DNA from: Aedes albopictus
Taxonomy: Eukaryota; Arthropoda; Insecta; Diptera; Culicidae
Length of the DNA stretch: 64,000 nucleotides
Direction of reading: 5' to 3'
Assembly: GCF_035046485.1 (NCBI RefSeq)
Contig: NC_085137.1
Location: forward strand, 252,796,733 to 252,860,732
Shown here: in pieces, positions 43,401 through 54,570 of the stretch
Layout of the letters: the number at the start of each line of letters is the position of its first letter
How positions within the stretch are numbered: the stretch's first letter is position 1
The notes under the pieces: generated by a model
Told to the model about the DNA's origin: nothing
Databases searched by the model: none
What the model saw: only the letters and a program-made list of their open reading frames with translations
Position numbers and translations under genes: made by a program

Positions 43401-45180
43401 ATCGCTAGATGATACACACCTGGAACAACGCCAAATTCAGCGGCCGCAAGTTATCATTTTTGCCAATAATCTTCACACATTTGCTCGTTTCGATGTTGAC
43501 CAGTTTGATACCCAACATCGTTGGATACATGATGAAATGACCGCTGTAGTCGAAGGTGATGTTCATCAAATGGAACGAATCGGACTTTTCCAAATCCCGC
43601 TCGTTGGCCATCCTGCAAAGGTAAGTTTGTCAATGCACAGACAATTGTCAGAAATGTTTGAAATTCGGGGGGAGATACGTTACCTTCGTCCAAATTCCAT
43701 GTTCGACAGCGCCTGGGACAGCTGCTGACTTTCGCTGTACCGAGCTAAGCTCTCATCGTAAACTCTCAGCAACTTGCCGGACAGCAGACCGAAAACTCTC
43801 ACCTTCCTGTCGGTGGATACCGTGGCAAACTTCTTACCGTCCTGGGTGAATGCCAACGAGGTGACGACCGTTTTGTTTTTGGCAAACTCGTACAAACCTA
43901 CGGCGAATGCAAACATTAATTTGTTGAACAATCCTGTTGGGATTATTTATCTATTAACTCACTGGTGTCCAGCTTCGACTCGAAATTCACAAGCTTGGAG
44001 GGGAACTTGAAATCCTGACGAGCTCCCAACCAATACTCCAGTATTCCGGCCTTGTCGATGGATATGGTCATTTCGTACACGGGATTGTATTTAATCAGAA
44101 CCACCGGTTTGGTATGCAGCTTATCGAGCACATGCAATGGTGTGTTAGTGCCTTTACCGTCGTAAATGTTGATCTTGTTCGAATCTTGGTCCGATCTATA
44201 AACGAGAAAGTAAAAGGGTTATTCAATCGTCCATTCATTTAAGCAGTTCAATATAAGTAAAAAACAAAAATCCAAAACTTACACCGCCAAGTACGCGATG
44301 GCATCTCCGGTGTTGTGAATCCACTCCGCCCGGTATGGCACGTAGTCCAGCTTGATCATGTTGATCATGTCGAAGTTGATCACGTCGAACACCTTCACGT
44401 TCTTGTCCACGGACACCGTGCACAGGTACGTTCCGGCGCTGTTGGCCGCCAGCGCGTTGATCGGCGCCAGATGGCTCCGGAAGTGCTTTACGAACTCGAT
44501 GCCGTGCTCCATCTTCTTCCAGAACTTGACGTGCCCGTCTGAACTGACAGTCACGATGAAATCGGTCTTGTTGGTCACCACCAGATGGGTGATAGTGTCC
44601 CGGTGCATGAACGACTTCTCGTAACATTCCGTGCTCGGCAGGTTGTCCAGGTAGAGCTTTTCGTACTGCAGCACTGGATGAATGGTTGTAACAAGATTAT
44701 AATTTGTAATTTATTTATTTAGAAAACGGCAGCCTGTTAGTTATTACAACTTTTGCTCAGGTCAAGGAAAGGTGAATCGGACAATTTGACATTAGTAATA
44801 ATTAGTAAAGGAAATCAATTAGAACCTATTAGCTATCAATTTCGACAATCTAACATAATATTATTATTGGAAACCACTCTTGAATGCTGTTAGTGTAGGC
44901 TTCTGCTTCAGGGCCAAAGGCAGATGATTCCAGAGTGATGCTCCGCTGATAAGGACACTCTTCCCGCTAGACGTTGTATGATCTGGTAGGACGAAGGAGC
45001 GTGCTCTAATGTTTGCCCTCGGTTATGGTTGCAAAGGTTTAAGATGCAGGAAAGTCGCTTACCTTTTCTCTTTTTTGGTGGTGCCGCTGCGGAGGGCAAG
45101 GGCCCGATCCATTCGTCATCTTCCTCGGATTCGTCTCCATTTTGAGCACGTTTCCTAGACGATTCTTCGGCATCACTCAT
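37460..45180 (-). CDS. PPWD1: PPWD1: WD40-repeat peptidyl-prolyl isomerase (spliceosomal cyclophilin)
   Basis: Nine exons, 1863 nt, 620 residues: 45063-45180, 44283-44673, 43963-44195, 43684-43897, 43420-43612, 43238-43347, 38165-38283, 37667-38007 and 37460-37603. All junctions are GT-AG and phases agree. Residues 1-40 are acidic then basic (KKRK, likely nuclear signal). WD repeats cover about 60-320 (HVKFWKK, SDRKVRVF-like blocks). The linker contains [12 protein letters not shown]. The cyclophilin domain spans ~462-620, with [21 protein letters not shown] and [10 protein letters not shown], so active-site residues are kept. The human orthologue, ~646 residues, is a nuclear isomerase found in the spliceosomal C complex; the same role is inferred. 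Intron 6 is 4.95 kb and filled with LINEs. Intron 8 is 63 nt without an in-frame stop. Confidence 0.95.
38366..40471 (+). mobile_element. LINE with reverse transcriptase, in PPWD1 intron 6 (antisense)
   Basis: Frames in order: [17 protein letters not shown] and [19 protein letters not shown] (38470-38625), then after a [58 protein letters not shown] and [11 protein letters not shown] (39000-39680). The catalytic motif is FVDD rather than FADD, and a block between [10 protein letters not shown] and the FVDD segment is deleted. The C-terminal part follows ([34 protein letters not shown]). It ends in a (GTAT)n tail at ~40450-40471. Stops at 39919 and 40156. Non-functional, but the best-preserved LINE here. 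Confidence 0.85.
38813..39001 (-). mobile_element. tRNA-derived SINE (family A) inside the LINE
   Basis: On the minus strand GTGGCTTCGTGGTCGTGCGG leads to a B-box (GGTTCGATTCCC at ~38940) and a body with TTTTCGGCTGTGCC and TAGTCCGTTGTCTAGTA. AGTTAAG stands on both sides, so it is a retroposed copy that splits the LINE codons for LREVKDA. Confidence 0.7.
40472..40559. other. Short spacer with a small hairpin
   Basis: ATTTTGACTCATA is followed by TATGAGTCAAAAT (40484-40508), a 13-bp stem. No other feature. Confidence 0.5.
40560..43070 (+). mobile_element. R1-clade LINE copy B, in PPWD1 intron 6
   Basis: ORF1: basic segment at 41150-41550 ([15 protein letters not shown]) and, after a [22 protein letters not shown] and [13 protein letters not shown] (41990-42110), tandem CCHC knuckles. 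ORF2: [11 protein letters not shown] near 42270-42302, then [18 protein letters not shown] and [14 protein letters not shown] (42885-43065), the N-terminal reverse-transcriptase blocks. The element ends before the catalytic aspartates. Frameshifts and stops are present. It is antisense to PPWD1 and of the same clade as copy A, but from a different degraded copy. Confidence 0.75.
41549..41766. mobile_element. MITE, ACACAGYTA ends
   Basis: ACACAGTTAGAAAAAATC at the left and CGCGATTAGCTGTGT at the right. The interior repeats TTACCGAA and TTCGGTAA on both strands. It splits R1 ORF1. A related but looser stretch is at 47415-47605. Confidence 0.65.
43133..43193. repeat. Short hairpin
   Basis: ACTCGCATAACAGTCCCA and TGGGACTGTTATACGAGT form an 18-bp stem with one mismatch, ~40 nt from the exon 6 donor of PPWD1. 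Confidence 0.6.
44674..45062 (-). other. PPWD1 intron 1
   Basis: 389 nt, AT-rich toward its acceptor. No repeats or other features seen. Confidence 0.6.
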
Positions 45181-45397
45181 TGCTATTCAATTATAAAATC
45201 TTAGAAAATTTTACAGCAACACGATTTCACGCAAAAATGTTGATAATTTTCGCACGTAAACAAAACAAACATTTGACATTTGGAGATGTTAGCCTCTGCA
45301 GCTGCTTGCGCCCATGCAGCATAAAAGATTTCGTGCGATTAAAATCCGATTCTCGCGGGATCTCGCTGATGATAGACGAGTGCACCGATGAACATTG
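45181..45397. promoter_or_regulatory. PPWD1 5' flank
   Basis: Contains the 5' UTR and promoter by position. No TATA box at a clear spacing was identified; short ORFs here are chance. Confidence 0.4.
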
Positions 45398-45680
45398 AGT
45401 TCACTGAGCCAGAAAATTTTTGACAGCACAGCGGGGTCGACTCTCAGCAACTTCTACTCAGACATGCATCACCAAAATGCGCTGATAATTTTTTTTCTTT
45501 GATTTCTTACATGAATATTTATTTAAAGTGATGCATATTCATATAGTTAATGCACTAGCCCATATTTTTGCAACTTCATCGCGAAAACTAGTTGCAATAA
45601 ATTAAACAAATATTCAGCTGGGTAGAAGTTGTTGAGAGTTGACCCCGCTGTGGTGTCAAAATTCCTTGCCCGAGTGAACT
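45398..45680. mobile_element. MITE in the region between divergent transcription units
   Basis: AGTTCACTGAGCCAGAAAA at the left is mirrored by TGCCCGAGTGAACT at the right, and the arms stay inverted for ~65 bp (GGGGTCGACTCTCAGCAACT opposite AGTTGTTGAGAGTTGACCCC). 283 bp, non-coding. Confidence 0.75.
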
Positions 45681-45879
45681 TTCATATATTATCTAGATAG
45701 CCTTTGCAGCATAAGTGTTCACGCCCACGAAAATCCCTCTCCAACCCAACCGCTGGCGGGCAGTAAGTAAAACATCGCACGTCAGCAGGCATCACTGTAC
45801 CGTCGCCCACCGCTTCATCGGGTCCATCAAAGCCAACAGAAGTTCGAAGCCCGTTGAAACATGCTAGTGCTTGCTTGGT

Positions 45880-46017
45880 GATTTTTAATTTTTACGCTGT
45901 TGTTTGTCTTAACTCTTCGCGTGTGCAGTGTTATTTTGTTGGAAACATCTTCCTAACGTGTAGCGCCGGAAGTTTCTTACACCGATCCGAAATCATTGCC
46001 CGTCCAGAAATACGAAG
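45880..46017 (+). other. Possible untranslated first exon of a plus-strand gene
   Basis: Non-repetitive sequence ending AATACGAAG|GTAAGG, a strong splice donor at 46018. There is no ATG-started frame of note, so it would be a leader exon. The upstream boundary is guessed. No coding exon follows within the window, so the gene would have to extend beyond 64000. Confidence 0.3.
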
Positions 46018-46277
46018 GTAAGGAAATCCTGCATTTCTAAGTATACAGCATCCACTCGATAACTGGGCAAGTCTAGTTTAAAAAGCAGTGTCGTAAGTAA
46101 ACAAAAATGTCAGGTTATGTTTGCAAATACCGTCTACCAAACTATCTAAATACCAAGGTAAGAGATTCCCGCAAATGTCAATAATGAGACTCACAGGGTT
46201 GTTACAACAGCGCGGATTTCGCGAGTTTCGCGGATTTCGCGATTTTCGCGTATTTCGCGATTTTCGCGGATTTGCCC

Positions 46278-46664
46278 CTACACGGAAAAATATTATAACC
46301 CAAAGAATAAGTTTTAAATACTCAAATTTGGCTAAACTGCTTTTAGTTTTAACTCAAAGTTGGGTTGTTTTCTCCCTCGCCCCACCGCAATGTTGTCGAA
46401 AACAAAGAGAGAAGCACCGACGCATCCGCTGCTCTTCCGTGGAAGAAGCCAAATTTGGGTTTTCTTGAGTTAACCCAAATTTGGGTCATTTGAGGCCTCC
46501 GTTGGGTGAAAATAACTTACCAGTGGGTTAATTTTTTTGTCGCTCTCAAACGAGAACTACTCACTCACCACTTTCGCTGTTTGACGCAAATTTGAGTTAT
46601 TCCACGGAAGACCGGGATTGCGTCAAAACAACTTAAATTTGGGTTGATTTGTAGTTCCGTGTAG
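46278..46664. mobile_element. MITE, CTACACGGAA ends
   Basis: CTACACGGAA and TTCCGTGTAG close a 387-bp fold whose interior repeats AAATTTGGGTT on both strands, plus CTCTTCCGTGG and CCACGGAAGA. Confidence 0.75.
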
Positions 46665-46851
46665 AATTCGGCCCTCGCGCGGATTTGGCGCGGAATTGGT
46701 TTTGCTGTTCCGCCATGCAAATTTTGTTGAATTTTAAACATGATTTTAGTCTGATTTGCATCATAGTTTTTTGTGTGAGTTTTCCATCTTTTTATCTACC
46801 GAACAGCGTTTGACGAATCCTCTCGACGAATTTTGTTCTGTGAATCTTGTA

Positions 46852-47045
46852 CAGTCGAACCTCCATGAGTCGATGTTCCTTGACTCGATATCGACTCATG
46901 GAGGTAAATTTTTCCATACTGAAAAATAATTTCTGGATTACTATGATGGTCCCCCCAAAAAGTTTCCCAAAGGATTTTTGTTCCACTACTCGATATTTCC
47001 TTGAGTCGATGGTCCCTTCAATATCGACTCATGGAGGTTTTACTG
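46852..47045. mobile_element. MITE, CAGTCGAACCTCC ends (TA target)
   Basis: CAGTCGAACCTCCATGAGTC at the left and ATGGAGGTTTTACTG at the right, TA on both sides. The motif ATCGACTCATGGAGG occurs twice. CAG...CTG ends with TA duplication fit pogo/Tc1-like MITEs. Confidence 0.75.
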
Positions 47046-47201
47046 TATATGAAAATACTAAGAGTTAAGCCATGTCAGTGCTTGAAATAACTTTTATTCT
47101 CGTTGATATGAATCCTAGAGCCTAGAGGCAATATGTTCCAGTAATAATTTAATACGAAATTGATCTAGAAAGCTATGAACTAAACCAGCTTAGTTACATT
47201 A

Positions 47202-47404
47202 CTGCCCATTTTCGCATGTCAGTCCCATGTTGTTTTTCAAAGCACCTACCTTTTGTGCTATAACTCCGAACATTTTCACAAAAATGTGTTTTCGTACATA
47301 CTCTTTTCGTGGCAAAATATCAAATTTGTTTTAAATGACCTCGTGAGTGACAAATATAGGATTCGCATTACAAACGACATGGGACTGACATGCAAAGAGG
47401 GGCA
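47202..47404. mobile_element. MITE, CTGCCC ends with 36-bp TIRs
   Basis: CGCATGTCAGTCCCATGTTG in the left arm is mirrored by CGACATGGGACTGACATGC in the right arm; the ends are CTGCCC...GGGCAG. Confidence 0.8.
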
Positions 47405-47971
47405 GATTTCGTCTACACACTCAGATTTGATTACCGAAGTCGGTAAGATTTTACTGGGTTTTTGAACAGCAGAGTTAAGTCGGTAAACGGTTGTGAGTAC
47501 CGAAAAGTCGGTAACACATCAAATTTCGATCAGTCAAATAAATACTGATTTAGTCAGTAATAGCTGATATACATATTGCTGTCTTTTTCGGTAATCTAGC
47601 ATTTAATTTGATTGGTCTTACTGAGATTTTCAGTTCCGGCAAATATTTTGTTCTCTCCAGATCTGTCCCACATTTCGATGCAATTTGAATCCGTCCATGT
47701 TATATAGGTGCTTCCGATTCATGTGCCCCTGCCGACCACTTTTGGAAAGATTGAAAATCCACGACGTAATCTCGGACGTAATGATTCACAACAACTACGG
47801 AACGGCCTCAGGGCAAAGCTCGACGCGCAGGAGTATCCAGTCCGTGAACGATATTGCTCCGTCTGGAAATGCCGCAAAATATATCCAATCTGCTGTAACA
47901 CTTGCACAAACTAGTCCCTGAAGGATTATTCAAGGCCGTTCCAGTTCTCTGGTGCAGAAGATTTTCTAATA

Positions 47972-48288
47972 CAGTGGTTTTTCGGTTTTATCACGATCAA
48001 AAAAAATTTTACCGTGATATAAACGAAACCGTGAATTTGGTGAAACGAGAAAAAAATGTAATATTTTCATTCAAAATCGTTCTGCTTTAATATATATGAG
48101 TCGTAGTTCACATTTTTTAACAGTTTTGGTGGACTGGGCAATGCAGTATTGATTTTATTTTGATTTCGGAATGTTTTAGAACAAGTGTGATAAAAACGAA
48201 ACGGAAATCGTGATAAAATCGAATAGAAAAGCGTGAATTCGGGCGAGTAGTGATTAAAACGACTAGTGATAAAACCGAAACGCCACTG
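47972..48288. mobile_element. MITE, CAGTGG ends (TA target)
   Basis: CAGTGGTTTTTCGGTTTTAT and ATAAAACCGAAACGCCACTG, TA on both sides. Interior carries more copies of GTGATAAAA(C)CGAA. Confidence 0.8.
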
Positions 48289-48651
48289 TACTTACCAAAT
48301 GAGCGGCAAGGGCACAGGAATCGGTGTTCAACATGTAAAATGATGGCGATAGCTCTGATGATCGAAGCTATTTTATTTTTTGACAGTTAGGAGCACGCGC
48401 GGATTATTGTTTACAGTTTACTTTAACGAAAGCTCAGTAAAAACGAACCGATGCTGAAAAGTCAGTACAGTTTTTTACTGACATTTGACTGAACTCAGTA
48501 AAACTTCAACTTTGCTAAATCCTCGGTATAAACTATAACCGTGTTCAGTAAAATGTCAAAAAATATAACTGAACATCAGTAACGTTGTACGAAAATGCTG
48601 AAAACTCAGCAACTTTTGTATTTTACGGTTCAAAAACCGTAATAGTAGTTT

Positions 48652-49026
48652 ACGCAACAAGGTGCAGAATGACGATTTTTACAGCACGAGTCGTACATTT
48701 ATCCAACGAGGCTTGCCGAGTTGGATAATTACGACGAGTGCTGTAAAAATCGAGTTCTGCACCGAGTTGCGTACAACATTTTTTGCAAGTTCATAAATTA
48801 CCGCTTGAGGATAGTTTTTAACAAAACTCTTTGATCAATCTGCACACTGATGATCATAGCAATATTTAAGAAAATCTGATCAAAACAGGTTATACTGTGC
48901 AGCTGTCACAATTTTTCAAAACTGCGTCCAGAAAGCATCAAGAAATTGATCAAAACTAAAAACAGTGCTGTAATGGTTCATTACGCAACGCAAATCAGTG
49001 CTGTAATGAACCATTACAGCACTGTT
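48652..49026. repeat. Two adjacent strong hairpins
   Basis: First hairpin 48652-48772: ACGCAACAAGGTGCAG, TTTTTACAGCACGAG and ATCCAAC are mirrored by GTTGGAT, CTGTAAAAATCGAG and CTGCACCGAGTTGCGT around a GGCTTGCC turn. Second hairpin 48961-49026: AACAGTGCTGTAATGGTTCA is mirrored exactly, giving a 24-bp stem. Confidence 0.75.
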
Positions 49027-49029
49027 ATT

Positions 49030-50163
49030 TTAGTGTGGGAAAGTAGGCCTTTTCCTGTCAGATTTGCGTGAGGTAAAACAGCCTATTACGATGAGAAATT
49101 GCAAAAAATAAATTACCGATCAGAGAAATCGAAATTGAGTGTGTATGTAGTTTACTGTCGTAGCAATAAACTTCATTCTTCATATGTACTTAGTTTTTAC
49201 AACATATTTAAGTAAAACACGCTAGCACTTTCTCACCTTTATAAATGATCATATGGCAATAACATATAATATCTATTGGATTTACAGGAATGAACTAAAC
49301 GTCGAGCTCTACCTCGAATACTTATTAGAAATTATATAACAAAATCCAGGAAATCATTAAGAATCTTCTTCAGGGTATATCTCCGGAATTCCTCTAAGGA
49401 TCTTTTCTGATATTGTTTTTAAGATCTTTGTGAATGAACTTTTATCTTGTTTTCTTTTTTGGGTGAATGCTTTCATTTTAAAAGTTCACGTGATTTGTTT
49501 CGCAATGCCTGGAAATTTTCTATAAAAAAATCTGTAAAAATATCGAAAAAAAGAAAATTCTGGATAGAGTTTCTGACAAAACTAAAATAATTTTTAGTTC
49601 CAAAATCGTGCATGGATATGGTACGATTGATCTTTTTAATACAAGTTTCTCAAATAAAAAATAAAATTTGATTCTAGGAAATTCATTACAAATATTAGGA
49701 ATTCATGGCTGGAGTAATCCATCCATTAGAAGCCACTAGAATAGATTAACGTTGAAATTTTCAGAGTGATCCGCCGCACATTTCTAGTAGAATCCTTAGA
49801 TTATTTTAGAATAACTGTCGAGGCACCATGAAGAAAATTTAAAAAAATGCATATAAATCCCTGTGAGAATTAATGATGCAAACTTTGGAGAATAACTCTG
49901 GAGAATTTTTGAAGGAATTGATGGATAAATAGCTGGATAAATACCTGGAGTTATCAAAAAAATATCCTGATAGTATTTTAAACCACCAAAAAATCTTCAA
50001 AAAAAATGCAACTTTGTCATTCAGGAATTTTCCCAGAGTTTCCTCCAATGGCTGCTGTGCTGTAGGGATCTTTTAATAGTATAACAGCGGAGGAAGATAT
50101 TTTCTCTTTGTACAGGCATCTCCCCATGTGTTCCTCTTGGCATTTCTTCAGTATTTTCTTAAA
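49030..50163. other. AT-rich low-complexity sequence
   Basis: Diffuse A/T-rich text with recurring GGAATTTTTGAAGG and TTCTAGAA-like motifs. No coding frame or element ends recognised. Confidence 0.5.
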
Positions 50164-50318
50164 ACGCTGTTCATAAACTACGTAGATTCAATTTTGGCCA
50201 TTTCAGAACTACCCTCATAGACTTTGTCCACACAAAATTTTCGAAATTAGTATAAAGCTTAGATTTTGACCAGACCACCCTCCGCCCCCTAAGAGTCTAC
50301 ATAGTTCATGGACAGGCT
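50164..50318. mobile_element. Small MITE-like inverted repeat
   Basis: CTGTTCATAAACTACGTAGA and TCTACATAGTTCATGGACAG enclose 155 bp. Confidence 0.55.
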
Positions 50319-50880
50319 CTAAAGTATTCTCCCTGGAGAATACTTATCAAAAGTTTAAGTTTCTTTCTAGATTGTCTCACTGGGATTCTCCAGACATTAC
50401 AAAAAAAAACAGAATTAATTTCTAAGAACTACCCTCACAATGTCCAACTCAAATTCAAGCTCATTATTTTAAGAATTCTTCGAAAAATTTGCATCAGGTT
50501 CTGCATACAAAAACTTCAGAAATTCTTTCCGTTTCATTCAGATTTTTTCAAGGATTTTTTAGAGAACAATTTTTTCACAAATCTTGTGGTTTGTTTTCCT
50601 GAACGACGGGTTCTGACCGATTTCTCCAAGAATGCTCTGTAGATTGCTACAGTGATTTTACTAAAAATTCTTGAAGGAATATAGCTGAAAAAAATGAAAT
50701 AGAGTTGTAGCAAAACGTCTTCAAACTGTAGAAAGCTTAGAAAATTTAAGATGAGCTGCGTTAATTTACGAATCAACAGCTCAGCTCCCACCCAGCACTC
50801 GAAATAATCCATTTTAGTTGAAAATGCCTTTTCTTCATACACTATTGTAGACTGGTAGACTTTTTAAATTCTATGTTTAA
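50319..50880. other. No recognisable feature
   Basis: AT-rich, same low-complexity character as 49030-50163. The 102-codon minus frame at 50534-50842 is not supported by anything else. Confidence 0.45.
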
Positions 50881-51034
50881 TACGTAATACGTAATGAAAC
50901 TTTACTTTCGCACTCTCGCGAATTTGGTGCGAATTCAATTTCACCATCGCGCGGATTTGGCGCGGATTGAAATTTTCCTCGCGCGGATTTGGCGCGGATT
51001 TTTTTCCACGCTTCTCGTAACAACCCTGGCACTA

Positions 51035-51325
51035 AGAGCACCTTTAACGGTGCGCTTCTATACCCCGTTTGGCAGCCCTCCAACATTGCAGCAAACTTTA
51101 CCGGTCGCTGCTGGATGCGCTCGCAAAATAGTAGCGCTATGGGTGGGTGACCAAATATAGTAGCGGGACAGTTGCGCTGCTAAAAATTCTACGCGAATAT
51201 GACAGCCCTCCCGATACGAATCAGGGTGATTAATTTGATTGCTACCGGTGTGGAAAAGGGTGGTTAAGTCAAAATGGTAGCGCTGCGCGGGTTGCTCGAA
51301 TAGTAGCCGCCGTTAATGTTGCTCT
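51035..51325. mobile_element. MITE, AGAGCA ends
   Basis: AGAGCACCTTTAACGG at the left and CCGTTAATGTTGCTCT at the right; interior has repeated ATAGTAGCG and CAGCCCTCC motifs. Confidence 0.65.
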
Positions 51326-51410
51326 AACACATTTGCGTTAGTTATGAAAAGTTGGCGTTTTTACACTAAAATGTCATTATTTCAGCAAAGTTTGTGAAGT
51401 TTAATTAGTT

Positions 51411-52815
51411 TGGACGTTTCTATTGTACTTTTTTACGAATAATCAGACTTTGACGACGAAATTAAACTCGCCCTAATATGGGACTAACCTAACATTTATG
51501 ACACCTTTTCGCCTTCTTCCCTCGATTCAGGCGAATCCAGCTGATTTTGTTATGAAAACATAATCAGCTGGTAGCTGAGAACAATGAGGATGAACGTAAA
51601 CATCGGTGAACCAGCTGGTTTTGTTGACCATCTGGTGGACCGAGAACAAAAGACCACAGACAAACAGACGTATCACTTGGAACAGAATGCGATAAAAATC
51701 ATCGTCACGCAAACATAATCGCCCAATTCTAATTACGCTGTGGTACGCAAACCCACTGAGTAGATGGCGGTAGTGAGCAAACGTCAAACAGGAGCAAAAA
51801 CGAGGAGCGAAATCGAAATCGAATCGCTGTCAATCTCAGTCGCAGGGTTTTTGCAGCTCGCCCGATAATGTGACAGTTTTCGCCGGCCGTCTCAATGTTT
51901 ACCATTAAGGTCTTCCGTTGGACAATGTTTCATGGGCTTCCATGGATTCTAACAAGAAAACAAGCCTTTAATCCCCTGAAGAAGGTTTAAAATAAACCGA
52001 AACCGTCGGAAGTTGAGGCAAACTTGTTTTCGCTGCTGTCACCGACTGCAAAAGCCGAGAGAATCCCCGTATCCGTTCAAGCCTACAGTCGATAAGCAAT
52101 CAGATTAAACTTTCTAATTTATCTATCTCGACAGTAACAGCCGCTATCATTCGGATGTCCATTCATTTATTAGCAATGAAATAAATCAATTCGTCAGCAA
52201 TGAAGTAAATCAATGGGAGAACAGATGATTTTCTTAACAAATTTGCCCTGGTTCGTTTCCTATTATTGATTTTCATTCCCAGCATGCCAAAATCACAAAA
52301 CAAAACAAAATAATTCCCGGTGTGATGTTCAAGCCTTAAATAGACCTAAAAATCAGCGCACATTATCTGATCGTCAATAGCTTATCCTGTAGCGCGGTTC
52401 AGCAACATCATCAACCCGTGGGTCGAGCGATCGGATCCCGATTTCGGCGAAATTGGCAAAAAATAAACAACTTTACATCCAAAACGTACACTAGCTTCAA
52501 AAATGAACAGGAGAGAGAGAAACAAATGAGAAGAGCAAGGCAGACAACGAAGTTGGGAAATGAGCAGGGGAAATATTTTTGCTTTTTTGACAATTTGGGG
52601 GATAGGAAATATAAGCATTTATGCAGCCGTATATCGGGCCAAACCCTGCATTTAAGTAGCACTTATGGCGCATATACGGCAGATTAGCATTTAATGATCT
52701 GCTGTAAAGGCGTATATAGTGCTAAATAAATGCCGTTTCAACTGCTTATTGGTTACCTGGGGAGTTTAATTTCGTCGTCAAAGTCTGATTATTCGTAAAA
52801 AATACAATAGCATGG
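51411..52815. repeat. Inverted repeat flanking inserted sequence in the Mutator-like element
   Basis: ACGAATAATCAGACTTTGAC (51436) and its reverse complement (52776) bound ~1.3 kb. Between them are single-copy-looking sequence and a degenerate GCATTTAATGATCTGC stretch near 52690. No coding region was recognised. Confidence 0.55.
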
Positions 52816-53089
52816 ATGTAATTTTTTAATCCAGTGAGATGCAATTAAATAATTGCTTCTATGATGGGAGTGCTTAATTTCTTAAGAAAGTTTGCTAAAT
52901 AGTAATGCGCCCATACAAATCAGCGCAAACTTCATAACTATTTTTTTGCTTTTTTCCTTTTCTCACTAATCCATGAATTTTAGCGGGAATCTCTTACCTT
53001 GGTATTTAGATACTTTAACCGTCTACCCCCGTTGGTTTGACCGCATCTAATCTGAACACTTTAATTTGACCCCCGCTGATCTGCACATC

Positions 53090-53371
53090 TCTCTCTCTCT
53101 TCTTGGCGTAACGTCCTCATTGGGACAAAGCCTGCTTCTCAGCTTAGTGTTCTATGAGCACTTCCACAGTTATTAACTGAGAGCTTCCTCTGCCAATGAC
53201 CATATTGCATGCGTATATCGTGTGGCAGGCACGAAGATACTCTATGCCCAAGGAAGTCAAGGAAATTTCCTTTACGAAAAGATCCTGGACCGACCGGGAA
53301 TCGAACCCGTCACCCTCAGCATGGTCATGCTGAATACCCGTGCGTTTACCGCCTCGGCTATATGGGCCCTA
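53090..53371 (-). mobile_element. Feilai-like tRNA-derived SINE
   Basis: On the minus strand: head GGGCCCATATAGCCGAGGCG, B-box GGTTCGATTCCCGG, body with GGAAATTTCCTTGACTTCC and TAAGCTGAGAAGCAGGC, and an (AG)n 3' tail. A perfect 11-bp duplication ATCTGCACATC flanks it (53079-53089 and 53372-53382). I recognise the sequence as the Feilai type of Aedes; it is the strongest single clue to the organism. Confidence 0.85.
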
Positions 53372-53689
53372 ATCTGCACATCGTTCAAACTAAAAATGAT
53401 TCAAACATCATTCTGCTCATGGAACGGGGTGAAACGAAACGCAGAATCAAAACAAAACAACAAAAAGGGTTGCCATCAGTGTGTTTTTCGACATCCGCAG
53501 GGTTACTACAGGGTGTCGACTACCTGGAAAAACCTGGAAAGTCAGGGAATGTCAGGGAATTTATTTTTGGACCTGGAAAATCAGGGAAAGTCAGGGAATT
53601 TTGTTGGTGGTCAGGGAAAATTTTTCACGATAATCATGAAACGATGTATTTGAGTTATACCACATGTTATGGAATTTGAAAAACTAGCC

Positions 53690-54570
53690 TAATTCTTGCT
53701 TCAAACTGTTATGTGGCGATGCCCAGAAATTTGTTGTACAGACCACTAGTTATTTATATTATTTTCTGAAGAAATCTTTAGTAATCCCGGGAAAATTGTC
53801 CCGAGGTGATTGCGTAGTACTTCGTCTGACATTCTTGATCTACGCTCACAGTAGAGCTTGATCTGCCTCTTCAACTTAGTGTTCTTTAAGCACTTATAAG
53901 GTTGAAGAAGTCGTAATGAATATGAGTCAATGACGATGACTGCCTGCTTCTTACTGATCTTCTTCTCTACCGAACAGTAATTTAAACTTTTTATATAATT
54001 AAAGTGAACTTACCTTGACCCGCGTATATTCAAAGGATGGCAGGATAAATTATCTCAATATTTCCTATAAAATTCCTACTCAAATAGCTCAAAAATCGCC
54101 TAAATCTGGTAAAAAGTGAAATGTATTTTTGAACACAATTTGCACCACTACAATCATGCTGCTTATTTCTGTTACGCACACACTGTCAAAAAATCTACGC
54201 CACCAACTTACTCGAAAAGTTTAAAGAAAATTACACTGTTTTATGGACTTATTTCTCCTCCAAAAAGGATTCAGTGCACTCACAATTGATTTTCCTTCAT
54301 CGCAACACTTACTTTTTCCCCCTCAAGCACTTACAAATCGCAAAAACTGCTTTCAAAGCATCGCGACTATGAATAAAATTATGACACTGTATTGTCAACT
54401 CAAATAAACAGCGCAACTGTAAAAGTTGTAAAATATTACTGCGCACCAAGCAAGCGCATCAAAAGTTCTACTATATAGTCGTATGAATTTCAACTTCGTG
54501 TTGCACAACAATACGATTCAGACGTCGGGTGGCACACTCACTTTGCCAGCACAGGCACACCCCTAACCCC
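53690..54570. other. No recognisable feature
   Basis: Interior of the 53509 element before the next MITE. Non-coding. Confidence 0.45.

Larger units (their letters stand above)
46194..51028. mobile_element. Element with CAGGGTTGTTAC ends and GCGCGGATT arrays
   Basis: CAGGGTTGTTAC at the left, GTAACAACCCTG at the right. Directly inside the left end is a minisatellite of GCGGATTTCGCG-type units (46210-46270), and inside the right end its inverted counterpart with GCGCGGATTTGGC units (50915-51000). No clear target duplication. Confidence 0.55.
46139..53017. mobile_element. Mutator-like TIR element with ~10-bp target duplication
   Basis: TCTAAATACCAAGGTAAGAG at 46145 is mirrored at 52990-53009. 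ACCGTCTACC occurs directly outside both ends (46129-46138 and 53018-53027), a 9-11 bp duplication as expected of Mutator-like transposition (assignment by inference). A short relative at 62192-62629 shares the ends and the internal TTTCAGCAAAGTTTG stretch. Later elements have expanded it to 6.9 kb. Confidence 0.65.

Noticed and set aside
49839..50842. Minus-strand frames of 69-102 codons
   Set aside because: Low-complexity AT-rich sequence; residue composition is that of random A/T text.
53290..53371. Functional tRNA gene (minus)
   Set aside because: It is the head of a Feilai-like SINE with an (AG)n tail and 11-bp duplication.
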